The notes: generated by a model not told the origin, from the letters alone. A stretch of DNA of 64,000 bases from Allorhizobium undicola ORS 992 = ATCC 700741 (GCF_000621665.1 NZ_JHXQ01000009.1:1-64000); one strand, 5' to 3'; shown: positions 25,347-34,870, numbered from the stretch's first letter. Made by a program: numbers and translations.

Positions 25347-26293
25347 GGGCGAATATCCTGATCTTGAACGATAAGCTTGCGGGCCGCGGCAAACAGGCCG
25401 TGGCGCACGAGAGCGCTGCCATCCAGCGGGTGCGAGACAACGCCTGCCAGATGCAGCGCACGGGCATAAAGGGCCGAAAGCCTGGCGGAAGCGACGATAT
25501 GCACGGTTTTTCCGCCTTCGAAGAAGGCGCGCATCCCGGCAATCTCGGCCCCGATCAGCAAACCGGAAAGGCGGCTTGCCGCTTCGTTTTCCGCCGGTGC
25601 GGTCAAAAGTGCGGCGGCGCGAATGGAAAACAGGCCGGTTGGCAGGGAAAATGCCGGGCTCAAGGCTTCGCTCACGGCTTGATCGAAGGCCTCTCCGTTC
25701 AATTCCGTCGCCTCGGCGGGAATGGAAAGCCTCAGGATCGACTGCTTGCCGATGAGATCGAAGAGTTCGCCCGTCATGGCGGTGCGGAAGCGTTTGACGA
25801 TGCCCTGTTCGAGATCCACCCATTTGCAGTGCGTGCCCGGCATGGCGATGATGCCGGTTTCAATGCCACCGGCAATGACGCCGGCAAGCTGGGTTTCCTC
25901 GCCGCGCATCACGTCGAAGGGGCCGGTCTGTTTCTGGCAGAGACCGGGAAGGATATGCACCTTGCGCGCTGCCTGCGGGCAGACGGTATGAAGGTGCAGA
26001 TCGGTCAGTGCCGTCGGTGTTTCCACATAGGGCGCCTCCAGCCATCCGGCGCGTGCGCCTGCCATGCCCGCAATCACGACCGGCAGGAATGGAGGCGCAT
26101 TCAGCGCCTCCAGATGTTCCTCCAGCACGGCAGCAAAGCGGTTTTGCGCCGCCGTGGCCGACATGCCATCCGCAGACTGGCCTTCGCCAAGGACAATGCC
26201 CTCGCTATCCACCAGCCAGATGCGGAAATTGCTTGTGCCCCAGTCCACCAGCGCCGCAAATGGGCCTGCCTCAGGGGAGGCTGCTGCCGTCAT
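25343..26293 (-). CDS. dgoK: 2-dehydro-3-deoxygalactonokinase
   Basis: 316 aa, ATG 26293 preceded by GAGGG. DgoK family of the ASKHA kinase fold: VDWGTSNFRIWLVD near the N-terminus is the phosphate-1 loop. MPGTHCKWVDLEQG and FTAMTGELFDLI-like segments are characteristic of DgoK. It phosphorylates 2-keto-3-deoxygalactonate with ATP to give the aldolase substrate. It lies 14 nt after the aldehyde dehydrogenase and overlaps dgoA by 4 bp. Confidence 0.92.
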   Translation of the reverse strand: MTAAASPEAGPFAALVDWGTSNFRIWLVDSEGIVLGEGQSADGMSATAAQNRFAAVLEEHLEALNAPPFLPVVIAGMAGARAGWLEAPYVETPTALTDLHLHTVCPQAARKVHILPGLCQKQTGPFDVMRGEETQLAGVIAGGIETGIIAMPGTHCKWVDLEQGIVKRFRTAMTGELFDLIGKQSILRLSIPAEATELNGEAFDQAVSEALSPAFSLPTGLFSIRAAALLTAPAENEAASRLSGLLIGAEIAGMRAFFEGGKTVHIVASARLSALYARALHLAGVVSHPLDGSALVRHGLFAAARKLIVQDQDIRP

Positions 26294-26307
26294 CTGTCAG
26301 CCCTCGC

Positions 26308-27822
26308 TTACTGCAAATCTTCCGGCAGCAGGGCGACCGGCAGGTTTTGATAGGAAACGGGGCGCAGGAAGCGGCGGATCGCCATGGTGCCCACCGAGGT
26401 CGCGCCGAAATTCGTGGTGGCCGGATAGGGCCCGCCATGCACCATGGCATCGCAGACCTCGACGCCGGTGGGGAAGCCATTGGCCAGCACGCGGCCCGCC
26501 TTGCGCTCCAGGATCGGCAGCAGGCGCCGGGCGATGGGGGCGTCCGCCTCATCCATTTGCAGGGTTGCGGTCAGCTGGCCCTCGAAGTTGCGCGCCAGCG
26601 TCACCATCTCGTCCTCATCCTTCACAGTGACGAGAATACCGAGCGGGCCGAACACTTCCTCACCCAGAACGTGCTGCGCCAGGAAGTTTTCGCCCGTCGT
26701 GGCGAAAAGATAAGGTGTCGCATTGCGCCGCTCGCAGCTGGTGGTCAGCACCGGACGTACGCCATCGGCCGCCTCGACGCGGGCAGCGCCGTCGCGGAAG
26801 GCATTGGCCATTCCGTCGGTCAGCATTGTCTGGGCGTTGACCGCGGCAAGGGCGGTTTTGGCTGTTTCGAGGAAGGCTTCGGCCTCCGCGCCCTCCTGCA
26901 TGATGGCAATGCCCGGATTGGTGCAGAATTGTCCAGCCCCCATGGTCAGCGAGCCTGCCCAGCCCTTGGCAATCGTCTCGCCGCGTGCCGTCACGGCGGC
27001 AGGCAGCAGAAACATGGGATTGACCGAACCCAGTTCGCCGAAGAAGGGGATTGGCTCTTCGCGGCGCACGCAAATATCGAACAGGGCGCGGCCTCCGCGC
27101 AGCGATCCGGTGAAGCCGACGGCACGTGTCAGCTTGTGCAGGCAGATGGCTTCACCCGTTTCGCGGTTGCCGCCCTGCACCAGCGAGAAAACGCCGGCGG
27201 GCATGTTGCAGCGCCGGATGGCCGCATCGATTGCCTGTGCGACAATTTCCGACGTGCCGGGATGGGCCTCATGGCCCTTGACGACGACGGGGCATCCGGC
27301 GGCAAGCGCAGAGGCCGTATCGCCGCCCGCCGTTGAAAAGGCCAGCGGGAAGTTGGAGGCGCCGAACACGCCGACCGGGCCGATCGGACGCTGGATCAGG
27401 CGAATATCCGGACGTGGCAGCGGCTGGCGGTCCGGCAGGGCCTCGTCGTGGCGGCGGTCGAGATAATCACCCTTGCGGATATGGCTGGCAAACAGCTTCA
27501 ACTGGCCGGTCGTGCGGCCGCGCTCACCCACAAGCCGGGCTTCCGGCAGGCCGGTTTCCTGCATGGCGATCTGCGTGATCTCCGCGCCGCGGGCATCGAG
27601 TTCCTCTGCGATGGCTTCCAGAAAGCTGGCGCGCTCTTCGCGGGAAGAATAGCCGAAGCTTTCGAATGCCTGTTCGGCGGCCTGCATGGCGCGGTCCACC
27701 AGGGCGGCGGAACCCTTTTGGAAGACATGGCTGTCACCCGTGGCGGGGGTAGAGGTGAAGGTTTCGCTGCCATCGACCCATTCGCCGGCAATCAGGTGTT
27801 TTCCGGTGAGGTTCAGCGTCAT
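26308..27822 (-). CDS. NADP-dependent aldehyde dehydrogenase, 2-oxoglutarate semialdehyde type
   Basis: 504 aa. ALDH superfamily with N157 (FGASNFP), catalytic Glu E263 (FFGELGSVNP) and nucleophile C300 (GAGQFCTNPG). These motifs, including ELGSVNP and the short LTGSLRGGRAL stretch, fit the 2-oxoglutarate (alpha-ketoglutaric) semialdehyde dehydrogenases, which finish the non-phosphorylated pentose and hexarate routes. AAAGGATAGCAGG precedes the ATG. Between gal and dgoK it would let L-arabinose carbon enter as 2-oxoglutarate (inference). Confidence 0.88.
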   Translation of the reverse strand: MTLNLTGKHLIAGEWVDGSETFTSTPATGDSHVFQKGSAALVDRAMQAAEQAFESFGYSSREERASFLEAIAEELDARGAEITQIAMQETGLPEARLVGERGRTTGQLKLFASHIRKGDYLDRRHDEALPDRQPLPRPDIRLIQRPIGPVGVFGASNFPLAFSTAGGDTASALAAGCPVVVKGHEAHPGTSEIVAQAIDAAIRRCNMPAGVFSLVQGGNRETGEAICLHKLTRAVGFTGSLRGGRALFDICVRREEPIPFFGELGSVNPMFLLPAAVTARGETIAKGWAGSLTMGAGQFCTNPGIAIMQEGAEAEAFLETAKTALAAVNAQTMLTDGMANAFRDGAARVEAADGVRPVLTTSCERRNATPYLFATTGENFLAQHVLGEEVFGPLGILVTVKDEDEMVTLARNFEGQLTATLQMDEADAPIARRLLPILERKAGRVLANGFPTGVEVCDAMVHGGPYPATTNFGATSVGTMAIRRFLRPVSYQNLPVALLPEDLQ

Positions 27823-27854
27823 CCTGCTATCCTTTCAAAATCTTTTCATGGAAT

Positions 27855-27876
27855 GCCCGCCCTTGTGGGGGCGGGC
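27855..27876. repeat. GC-rich hairpin between gal and aldehyde dehydrogenase
   Basis: GCCCGCCC and GGGCGGGC pair around a short loop. The hairpin lies 24 nt after the gal stop on the minus strand, with no U run behind it on that strand. It is more likely a transcript-stability or processing element than a full terminator. Confidence 0.5.
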
Positions 27877-27900
27877 GGACGTGGTGAGCAAAGCCCCACC

Positions 27901-28836
27901 TTAATCGATAAAGGCCTCGACCGTGTGACGTTCGCCGGTCAGGAAGGCATCGGCCACCAGCCTGAGCGGCTGGAAGTCGGCGTCGCTGCGGCGGGACCGG
28001 ATCAGGTCTGCAAAGCGGCTATAGATGCGCGCATATTCGCGATCGGGGCCTTCGACCTGAAGTGTCCCATCGATATAGAGTTCCGCGCCGCCCTTTGCGA
28101 GCCTCAGCGTGCCGGATTCGGTTTCCACCACGATGTCCCAGGTTTGTGGACCTTCCTGACGCCAGTCGAATTCGGCGTTTATCGGTGCGCCTGCCGCACT
28201 TCTCATGGAAAGGCTGGCGGCAATCGGTTGCTGGCGGTTTTCCGGGAAGGCAAGCGAGGCCTTTTCCACGATGGTCTGGCCGGGAATGATGGCGGTGAGA
28301 ATGGAAAGGGCGTTGATGCCGGGATCGAAAACGCCGAAACCACCGGCTTCCCAGATCCAGGCCTGGCCAGGATGCCAGCGGCGAACGTCTTCCTTCCAGG
28401 TGATCTCCACATTGCGAATGGTCTTGTCCGAAAGCCATTGGCGAGCGGGCTCCACACCATTGGCAAAACGCGAATGCCAGGTGGCAAACAGCACCACGCC
28501 CGCCTGTTCGGCCAGTTCGCGCAGCGCTTGCGCCTCGCCGATCGTGGCGGCGGGCGGCTTTTCCATCAAAACGTCAAGACCGCTGGCAAGGGCTTTTTTG
28601 GCCATGGCGAAACGCACATCCGGCGGCGTGCAGAGGGAAATGGCGCGAATATCGGGGCGCTTCTCAAGAAATTCGTCATAGCTGGTAAAGTTTTCCGCGC
28701 CGTCGATCTTGCCGTTGCGGCTGATGGCGACGGTAATGTCGAAATCGGCACTATCGGCACAGGAGGGAATATGCTGGTCGCGAGCGATCTTGCCAACGCC
28801 GGCCAAAGCAAGGGCGATCCGGGAAGAGGTGGTCAT
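27901..28836 (-). CDS. Gfo/Idh/MocA sugar dehydrogenase (D-galactose / L-arabinose 1-dehydrogenase type)
   Basis: 311 aa from ATG 28836, after AGGAAAG; the earlier ATG at 28860 lacks a site. Rossmann fold with LAGVGKIARDQHIP (11-24), and the catalytic-lysine motif EKPPAA at 92-97, as in Gfo/Idh enzymes. WHSRFANGV and DPGINALSIL are typical of the galactose 1-dehydrogenase and AraA-like arabinose dehydrogenase group. It oxidises the sugar at C1 to a lactone with NAD(P). It opens the gal-aldH-dgoK-dgoA run; no lactonase is present in the window. Confidence 0.82.
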   Translation of the reverse strand: MTTSSRIALALAGVGKIARDQHIPSCADSADFDITVAISRNGKIDGAENFTSYDEFLEKRPDIRAISLCTPPDVRFAMAKKALASGLDVLMEKPPAATIGEAQALRELAEQAGVVLFATWHSRFANGVEPARQWLSDKTIRNVEITWKEDVRRWHPGQAWIWEAGGFGVFDPGINALSILTAIIPGQTIVEKASLAFPENRQQPIAASLSMRSAAGAPINAEFDWRQEGPQTWDIVVETESGTLRLAKGGAELYIDGTLQVEGPDREYARIYSRFADLIRSRRSDADFQPLRLVADAFLTGERHTVEAFID

Positions 28837-28863
28837 GGGCTTTCCTGACAAACGGCTCATTAT

Positions 28864-28892
28864 AAAAAAGGGCGCGCTGTCGGGCGCGCCCC
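28864..28892 (-). terminator. Terminator between the dehydratase and gal genes
   Basis: Read on the minus strand, GGGCGCGC and GCGCGCCC pair around a 6-nt loop and are followed by six T. It separates the chvE-ggu-dehydratase block from the gal-aldH-dgoK-dgoA block, which must then have its own promoter or depend on read-through. The gal start is 28 nt further on, so no room remains for a promoter other than upstream of or within this region. Confidence 0.85.
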
Positions 28893-28900
28893 GTTTGTTT

Positions 28901-28929
28901 GTTAGAGCGTTTCATGGAAACGCTCTAAC
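28901..28929. repeat. Perfect inverted repeat, 13-bp arms
   Basis: GTTAGAGCGTTTC and GAAACGCTCTAAC pair perfectly around ATG. It sits beside a family B element (28939-28982) and the terminator at 28864. The same hairpin-plus-family-B pairing is seen at 19131/19186. Confidence 0.8.
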
Positions 28930-28938
28930 GTTTTTTAC

Positions 28939-28982
28939 GCATTTCCGGACGGAAAACCGGTTTCCACTTTTCCTGGAAATGC
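28939..28982. repeat. Palindromic element family B, copy adjoining the dehydratase stop
   Basis: 44-bp palindrome with ends GCATTTCC and GGAAATGC and core GGAAAACCGGTTTCCACTTTTCC. Its right edge continues TTTA, and the dehydratase stop (TAA, minus strand) is formed here, as for the epimerase at 19231. Confidence 0.85.
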
Positions 28983-28983
28983 T

Positions 28984-30729
28984 TTAGTGCGAATCCTTGC
29001 CGACAGGCGCGCCACGGCAGCCCTTGAGGAAGTCGAAATCCGCACCGGTATCGGCCCCTTCCACGTGGTCGTGGAACAGCTTGGCGTAGCCGCTGGCGGG
29101 CGCTTCCACGGAGGGGCGCCAATCAGCCAGACGATGCTGCAATTCCTCCTCGGAAATATCGAGATGGACCTTGCGGGCATCGACGTCGATCTCGATGAAA
29201 TCGCCGTCACGCACGATGGCCAGCGGCCCGCCGCGGGCGGCTTCCGGCGAGGTGTGCAGGAGAACGGTGCCGTAAGCCGTGCCGGACATGCGGGCATCGG
29301 AAATGCGCACCATGTCGGTGATGCCCTTGCGCAGCACCTTGGGCGGCAGGCCCATATTGCCCACTTCCGCCATGCCCGGATAACCGCGTGGACCGCAGTT
29401 TTTCAGCACCATGACGCAGGTTTCGTCGATGTCGAGAGCCTCGTCATTGATCTTGGCCTTATAGTCGTCGATGTCTTCGAAGACGACGGCGCGTCCGCGA
29501 TGCTTCATCAGATGCGCCGAGGCGGCTGACGGCTTCAGAACGCAGCCCTTGGGCGCCAGATTGCCGCGCAGGACCACGATGCCGCCATGCTGGGTCAGCG
29601 CCTTCTCGACCGGCAGGATCACATCCTCGTTCCAGTTGCGGACATCCTTGACCTCATCCCAGATCGTTTCCCCGGAAACGGTCAGCGCATCCTTGTGGAG
29701 CTTGCCAGCCTCACCCAGACGCTTGATCACCACCGGCAGGCCGCCCGCATAGAAGAATTCTTCCATCAGATATTTACCGGATGGCATGAGATTGACGATG
29801 GTGGGAATGTCGCGGCCAAGCCTGTCCCAGTCATCCAGTGTCAGATCGATGCCGACACGACCCGCCATGGCCAGAAGATGCACGACGGCATTGGTGGAGC
29901 CGCCGATGGCACCGTTGACGCGAATGGCGTTTTCGAAGGCGGCCTTGGTCATGATGTCGGAGGGCTTCAGGTCGTCCTTGACCATCTGCACGATGCGGCG
30001 GCCGGAAAGCTGGGCCATGACGCGGCGGCGGCTGTCAACGGCGGGGATCGCGGCATTGCCGGACAGCGCCATGCCAAGCGCCTCGACCATGGAGGCCATG
30101 GTGGAGGCCGTGCCCATGGTGTTGCAGGTGCCGGTGGAGCGCGACATGGAGGCTTCGGCTTCCAGGAACTCTTCCTGGGTCATTTCTCCGGCCTTGACGG
30201 CTTCCGAAAACTTCCACAAATGCGTGCCGGAACCGACGCGCTCGCCACGGAAATAGCCGTTCAGCATCGGGCCGCCGGTGACGACGATCGAGGGCAGGTC
30301 GGTGGAAGCGGCGGCCATGACAAGCGATGGGGTGGTCTTGTCGCAGCCGACCAGCAGCACGGCGCCATCGATGGGCTGGCCGCGCATGGCTTCTTCCACC
30401 GCCAGTGCCGCAAGGTTGCGATACATCATCGCGGTGGGGCGGAAGGTGTTTTCCGAGGCCGAGAAAACCGGGATCTCGACCGGAAAGCCACCGGCTTCCC
30501 ATACGCCTGCCTTCACCTTCTCCGCCAGTTCGCGCAGATGGCCGTTGCAGGGGGTCATGTCCGACCAGGTGTTCAGAATGCCGATAACCGGGCGGCCATC
30601 GAAAAGATCATGCGGATAGCCCTGATTCTTCATCCAGCCGCGATGGTAGATGGTATCGCGCGAATTCCCGCCATACCAGGACTGGGAGCGGAGCGTGCGG
30701 GGCCAGGGCTTTGGTGTGAAACCACTCAT
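28984..30729 (-). CDS. IlvD/Edd-family sugar acid dehydratase, L-arabonate dehydratase type
   Basis: 581 aa. Iron-sulfur ligand cysteines: C61 (MTPCNGH), C129 (VGCDKTTP) and C202 (TGTCNTMGT). These are the three-Cys pattern of the ILVD/EDD dehydratases with a 2Fe-2S or 4Fe-4S cluster. Overall length and N-terminus (LRSQSWYGGNSRDTIYHRGWMKNQG) fit the L-arabonate / D-xylonate / D-galactonate dehydratase branch, not IlvD itself. It would convert L-arabonate or galactonate to the 2-keto-3-deoxy acid. It follows gguC by 47 nt; the stop abuts a family B repeat. Confidence 0.88.
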   Translation of the reverse strand: MSGFTPKPWPRTLRSQSWYGGNSRDTIYHRGWMKNQGYPHDLFDGRPVIGILNTWSDMTPCNGHLRELAEKVKAGVWEAGGFPVEIPVFSASENTFRPTAMMYRNLAALAVEEAMRGQPIDGAVLLVGCDKTTPSLVMAAASTDLPSIVVTGGPMLNGYFRGERVGSGTHLWKFSEAVKAGEMTQEEFLEAEASMSRSTGTCNTMGTASTMASMVEALGMALSGNAAIPAVDSRRRVMAQLSGRRIVQMVKDDLKPSDIMTKAAFENAIRVNGAIGGSTNAVVHLLAMAGRVGIDLTLDDWDRLGRDIPTIVNLMPSGKYLMEEFFYAGGLPVVIKRLGEAGKLHKDALTVSGETIWDEVKDVRNWNEDVILPVEKALTQHGGIVVLRGNLAPKGCVLKPSAASAHLMKHRGRAVVFEDIDDYKAKINDEALDIDETCVMVLKNCGPRGYPGMAEVGNMGLPPKVLRKGITDMVRISDARMSGTAYGTVLLHTSPEAARGGPLAIVRDGDFIEIDVDARKVHLDISEEELQHRLADWRPSVEAPASGYAKLFHDHVEGADTGADFDFLKGCRGAPVGKDSH

Positions 30730-30776
30730 GGCGTTTCTTTCCCATTCTTTATTGAAGCAGCCAATGCTGCTGCTGC

Positions 30777-31742
30777 TTAAAGCGTCTTGATGGTGAGCGG
30801 CTGTTCAGCCGCGATTTTCAGCGGATTTTGCAAGGGCAGGCCGAATTCGGGGGCGCTGACTTCGAAAACATCGCCTTCTTGTGTTTTGAAGCCATCGGCG
30901 AAGGAGAGCGTAGCCGTGCCGAACATATGGGCGTGGAGATCGCCCGGCTGGCAGAACAGCCCATATTTGAAGTGATGGTATTCGAGATTGGCGATGGTAT
31001 GCGACATATTGTTTTCGCCGGACAGGAAGGGCTTTTCCCAGACCGTCTTGCCGCCGCGCAGGATTTTCGAGGCGCCCCCGATATGGTCGGGCATCGGGCC
31101 GATCAGCATTTCCGGGCCGAAGGAGGCCGGACGCAGCTTGGAATGGGCAAGGTAGAGATAGTTGATCTTCTCCGTCACATGGTCGGAGAACTCGTTGGCC
31201 AGCGAAAAGCCGAGACGAACCGGATTGCCGTTCGGGTCGATCACGTAAAAGCCTGCAATTTCCGGCTCTTCGCCACCGTCAAGCGCGAAAGAGGGCGAAA
31301 TCAGTGCCTCACCCGGCGCAATGGCGTTGACGCCGGTGCCCTTGTAGAACCATTCAGGCTGCACGCCCGTTTCGCCGGGCTTCGGCTTGCCGCCTTCGAG
31401 CCCCATGCGGAACATCTTCATGCTGTCGCTCATGCCGGCGGAATCGGCGTGCATACTGTCGCGGGCAGAGGCCGAGCCGGTATGGGTGAGGCCCGTGCCG
31501 GTAAGGAACATGTGGGCGGGATCGGGGTGACGGATGGGGCAGTCCAGCTTGCCGGAGGCGGCAAGGGCGTTCAGATCCACCGTTTCGGCAAAGCCGCGCC
31601 CGGCCACGAAATCCTTCAGGCTCTGGCCTGCGGCGATAGCGGCCATCGCCAGATCGTAGGTGGTGGATGAACCCTGAATCAGGCGCGCATCTTCCCCGTG
31701 CCGGCAGATGACGCCGCCAGCCTTGAGCTGTGACAGATACAT
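30777..31742 (-). CDS. gguC: GguC / AraD1 family protein (FAH fold)
   Basis: 321 aa from ATG 31742, preceded by GAGGAA; an ATG at 31790 is less likely. It has the fumarylacetoacetate hydrolase fold C-terminal half: GFYVIDPNGNPVRLGFSLANEFSDH split by strands, then KLRPASFGPEMLIG. Its place after gguB matches the Agrobacterium chvE-gguABC locus. GguC's reaction is not settled. AraD1-annotated relatives are proposed to act on 2-keto-3-deoxy-L-arabonate, which would suit the dehydratase and semialdehyde dehydrogenase nearby (inference). Confidence 0.8.
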   Translation of the reverse strand: MYLSQLKAGGVICRHGEDARLIQGSSTTYDLAMAAIAAGQSLKDFVAGRGFAETVDLNALAASGKLDCPIRHPDPAHMFLTGTGLTHTGSASARDSMHADSAGMSDSMKMFRMGLEGGKPKPGETGVQPEWFYKGTGVNAIAPGEALISPSFALDGGEEPEIAGFYVIDPNGNPVRLGFSLANEFSDHVTEKINYLYLAHSKLRPASFGPEMLIGPMPDHIGGASKILRGGKTVWEKPFLSGENNMSHTIANLEYHHFKYGLFCQPGDLHAHMFGTATLSFADGFKTQEGDVFEVSAPEFGLPLQNPLKIAAEQPLTIKTL

Positions 31743-31947
31743 GTTTCCATTCCTCATAGGCTGCTTCGCGATCCAGAAGCGGAGAAGCATCCTTGCTTTG
31801 TTTTTGCAGTGGCGCCTGTGGGCCGCTTCGCCCGGCAGTCGCGACTGGTTTCTTTCTGCGGCGGCGATGAACGCATGTTTCGCGCCTGGAAGAAGTCGAA
31901 AGCGGCGATGACCCTGTGCGGAGCGCCCCGCCGCTTTCCTGGTCGTC

Positions 31948-31973
31948 GGCCCGCCAGCTGTGGCAGGCGGGCC
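31948..31973. repeat. GC-rich hairpin after gguB
   Basis: GGCCCGCC and GGCGGGCC pair, extended by GC/GC. It begins 14 nt beyond the gguB stop and lies within the 244-base gap to gguC. No U run follows on the minus strand, so it may protect or process the ggu message and not end it. Confidence 0.55.
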
Positions 31974-31986
31974 GCAACAGGCTGCC

Positions 31987-33186
31987 TCAGGCAGCCTTGT
32001 TCTTGTTGTAGACGTCGAAGAACACGGCGGCGAGCAGCACCAGACCCTTGACCATCTGCTGATAGTCGATCCCGAGGCCGATGATCGACATGCCGTTGTT
32101 CATGACGCCCATGATGAACGCGCCGATGACCGCGCCGGTGATCTTGCCAACGCCGCCGGAGGCCGAAGCGCCGCCGATAAAGCAGGCGGCAATGACGTCC
32201 AGTTCGAAACCCACACCGGCCTTCGGCGTGGCCGAATTCAGGCGGGCGGCAACGATCATGCCTGCAAGACCGGCCAGAACGCCCATGTTCACGAAGGTCA
32301 GGAAGGTGAGGCGCTCGGTATTGATGCCGGAAAGCTTGGTCGCCTTTTCATTTCCGCCCATGGCGTAAATGCGGCGGCCAATGGTGGTGCGGCGCGTGAC
32401 GAAGGAATAGAAAATGATCAGCGCCAGCATGACCACCAGAACGTTCGGCATTCCGCGATAGGTGGAAAGCAGGTAGCCGAGCAGCAGGATGGCGCCCGAA
32501 ACGATCACGTTCTGCACCACGAAGAAGGAGAAGGGCTCCACATCGATGCCGTGTGCCACATTCTTCTGGCGGCGGCGCCAGGCCAGCACGAACAGCGTCA
32601 GCGCACCGATCACCGTCAGGATGATCGAGGTTGAATGCAGTTCGCCCATATCGAAGATGTCGGGAATGAAGCCGGTGCTGATGAGCTGGAAATCAGCCGG
32701 GAAGGGGCCGACATTCTTGTTGCCGAGCACGATATAGGTAAGGCCGCGGAAGACCAGCATTCCGGCCAGCGTGACGATAAAGGCCGGAATGCGGTGATAG
32801 GCGACCCAGTAGCCTTGCGCAGCACCGATCAGCCCGCCGACGATCAGGCTGATGAACAGGGCGGGCAAAAAGCCCATGCCGAGCTGCACCGTCAGCACGG
32901 CCGAAACCGCGCCGATAAAGCCGACGATCGAACCGACCGACAGGTCGATATGGCCCGCCACGATGACCAGCAGCATCCCCAGCGCCATGACGACGATGAA
33001 GGAGTTTTGCAGCACGAGGTTGGTCAGGTTGACCGGCTTGAACAGAATGCCGCCCGTATAGAACTGGAAGAAGACCATGATCGCGACGAGCGCGATCAAC
33101 ATGCCATATTCGCGGATGTTGGAGCGGATATAGGAGCCGATCGACACCACGTTCTGCTCTTCGGTGGGATGATTGACCGAATTCAT
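31987..33186 (-). CDS. gguB: Sugar ABC transporter permease GguB
   Basis: 399 aa, RbsC/XylH/MmsB-type permease with about ten hydrophobic segments. VAGHIDLSVGS near the first third and GRRIYAMGGNEKATKLSGINTERLTFLTF in the second half are family signatures. FIMGVMNNGMSIIGLGIDYQQMVKGLVLLAAVFFDVYNK ends the protein. The start overlaps the gguA stop by one base (TAATG). With GguA and ChvE it forms a complete high-affinity monosaccharide importer. Confidence 0.95.
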   Translation of the reverse strand: MNSVNHPTEEQNVVSIGSYIRSNIREYGMLIALVAIMVFFQFYTGGILFKPVNLTNLVLQNSFIVVMALGMLLVIVAGHIDLSVGSIVGFIGAVSAVLTVQLGMGFLPALFISLIVGGLIGAAQGYWVAYHRIPAFIVTLAGMLVFRGLTYIVLGNKNVGPFPADFQLISTGFIPDIFDMGELHSTSIILTVIGALTLFVLAWRRRQKNVAHGIDVEPFSFFVVQNVIVSGAILLLGYLLSTYRGMPNVLVVMLALIIFYSFVTRRTTIGRRIYAMGGNEKATKLSGINTERLTFLTFVNMGVLAGLAGMIVAARLNSATPKAGVGFELDVIAACFIGGASASGGVGKITGAVIGAFIMGVMNNGMSIIGLGIDYQQMVKGLVLLAAVFFDVYNKNKAA

Positions 33187-34724
33187 TATTTCTTCTCCCC
33201 TGAGCGCATGATAGCGCGCATGATGCTTTCCTGGCTTGCTTCTTCCTTCGACAGTTCGGCGACGATGCGCCCTTCGTTCATGACGTAGATGCGGTCGCAG
33301 GTGCCGAGAAGTTCCGGCATCTCCGACGAGATCATCAGAACGCCTTTTCCGTCGGCGGCAAGCTGGTTGATGATGCTGTAGATTTCATATTTCGCGCCGA
33401 CATCGATGCCGCGCGTCGGCTCGTCGAGAATCAGCACCTCCGGATCGGAGAACAGCCATTTCGACAGCACGACCTTCTGCTGGTTGCCGCCCGAAAGATT
33501 GACGGCCTCCTGATAGATGCCGTGCGAACGGATGCGCAGGCGCGAGCGATAATCTGTGGCGACCTTGGCTTCCTTGATGTCGTCGATCACCGTGCCGTTC
33601 GCCACGCCCTGGAGATTGGCAAGCGAGGTATTGTGCAGGATATTGTCGCCGAGGATCAGGCCAAGATGCTTGCGGTCTTCCGTAACATAGGCAAGACCGG
33701 CATCGATGGCCTTGCGAACAGTGCTCACATCCACCGGCTTGCCGTGAACGAGCGCCTCGCCGGTGATCTTGTGGCCATAGGAGCGGCCGAACAGGCTCAT
33801 GGCGAATTCGGTGCGTCCCGCGCCCATCAGGCCGGCAATGCCGACCACTTCGCCGCGACGCACATGGATGTTGATGTCGTGCAGCACCTGACGGTCGCGA
33901 TGCTGGTGGTGGAAGGCGTTCCAGTTCTTCACATCCAGCACGACATCGCTGATCGGCACGGAGCGGGGTGGATAGCGGTCTTCGAGGTCGCGTCCCACCA
34001 TGTTGCGGATGATCACGTCCTCGCTGACTTCTTCCTCGCGACAGTCCAGTGTTTTTACAGTCTGGCCGTCGCGCAAAACCGTGATCTGGTCGGCGACCTT
34101 GCGCACTTCGTTGAGCTTGTGGGTGATGATGATGGAGGTGATGCCCTGGTTTCTGAACTCCATCAAAAGGTTCAGCAGCGCATCGGAATCGGTCTCGTTC
34201 AACGAGGCGGTCGGCTCGTCGAGGATGAGCAGCTTCACGCTCTTTGAAAGAGCCTTGGCGATTTCAGTCAATTGCTGCTTGCCCACGCCAATATCCGTCA
34301 CCAGCGTCGAGGGCGACTCCTTCAAGCCAACCTTGGCGAGGAGCTGCTTGGTGCGCCGGTAGGTTTCTTCCCAGCTGATCACGCCCTTCGAGGCGATTTC
34401 ATTGCCGAGAAAGATGTTTTCGGCAATCGAAAGCTGGGGAACCAGGGCAAGTTCCTGGTGGATGATGACGATGCCGATTTCCTCACTGTCCTTGAGGACC
34501 TTGAAATTGCGGACTTCGCCATCGAAAAAGATCTCGCCGTCATAGGTTCCAGCCGGATAGACGCCGGACAGAACCTTCATCAGGGTCGATTTTCCGGCCC
34601 CGTTTTCGCCGACCAATGCATGAATCTCACCGGGACGAACCTTCAGGTTCACGTTCGAGAGCGCTTTCACGCCCGGAAACGTCTTGGTGATGTTCCGCAT
34701 TTCGAGAATTGTATCGGTCATCAT
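33186..34724 (-). CDS. gguA: Sugar ABC transporter ATP-binding protein GguA
   Basis: 512 aa, two fused nucleotide-binding domains as in RbsA/XylG/MglA. Domain 1: GENGAGKST (about 40-48), Q-loop [19 protein letters not shown]. Domain 2: degenerate Walker [10 protein letters not shown] as is usual in this family, signature [27 protein letters not shown] 34724 or the adjacent ATG 34721 is preceded by GGGA. Separated from chvE by a 187-nt gap that holds a terminator. Confidence 0.95.
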   Translation of the reverse strand: MMTDTILEMRNITKTFPGVKALSNVNLKVRPGEIHALVGENGAGKSTLMKVLSGVYPAGTYDGEIFFDGEVRNFKVLKDSEEIGIVIIHQELALVPQLSIAENIFLGNEIASKGVISWEETYRRTKQLLAKVGLKESPSTLVTDIGVGKQQLTEIAKALSKSVKLLILDEPTASLNETDSDALLNLLMEFRNQGITSIIITHKLNEVRKVADQITVLRDGQTVKTLDCREEEVSEDVIIRNMVGRDLEDRYPPRSVPISDVVLDVKNWNAFHHQHRDRQVLHDINIHVRRGEVVGIAGLMGAGRTEFAMSLFGRSYGHKITGEALVHGKPVDVSTVRKAIDAGLAYVTEDRKHLGLILGDNILHNTSLANLQGVANGTVIDDIKEAKVATDYRSRLRIRSHGIYQEAVNLSGGNQQKVVLSKWLFSDPEVLILDEPTRGIDVGAKYEIYSIINQLAADGKGVLMISSEMPELLGTCDRIYVMNEGRIVAELSKEEASQESIMRAIMRSGEKK

Positions 34725-34870
34725 GAAAATCCCACGCCACGGCCATTCGAGCTTTCGGACGGTCTTGCCGTCTCCACGTTTGTCAACGGGTGGAAGCTTA
34801 AGGCCAAAGTGACAGTTTTCTGCGCTTTTGCGGCAAGGGACATTGCGCCTTGCGCGAGCGCTTTCGCTTC

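Noticed and set aside
25347..25823. Extension of the KDPGal aldolase to 374 aa
   Set aside because: This part is a shadow of dgoK, which is read in another frame on the same strand; the aldolase family starts at residue MTSQS.
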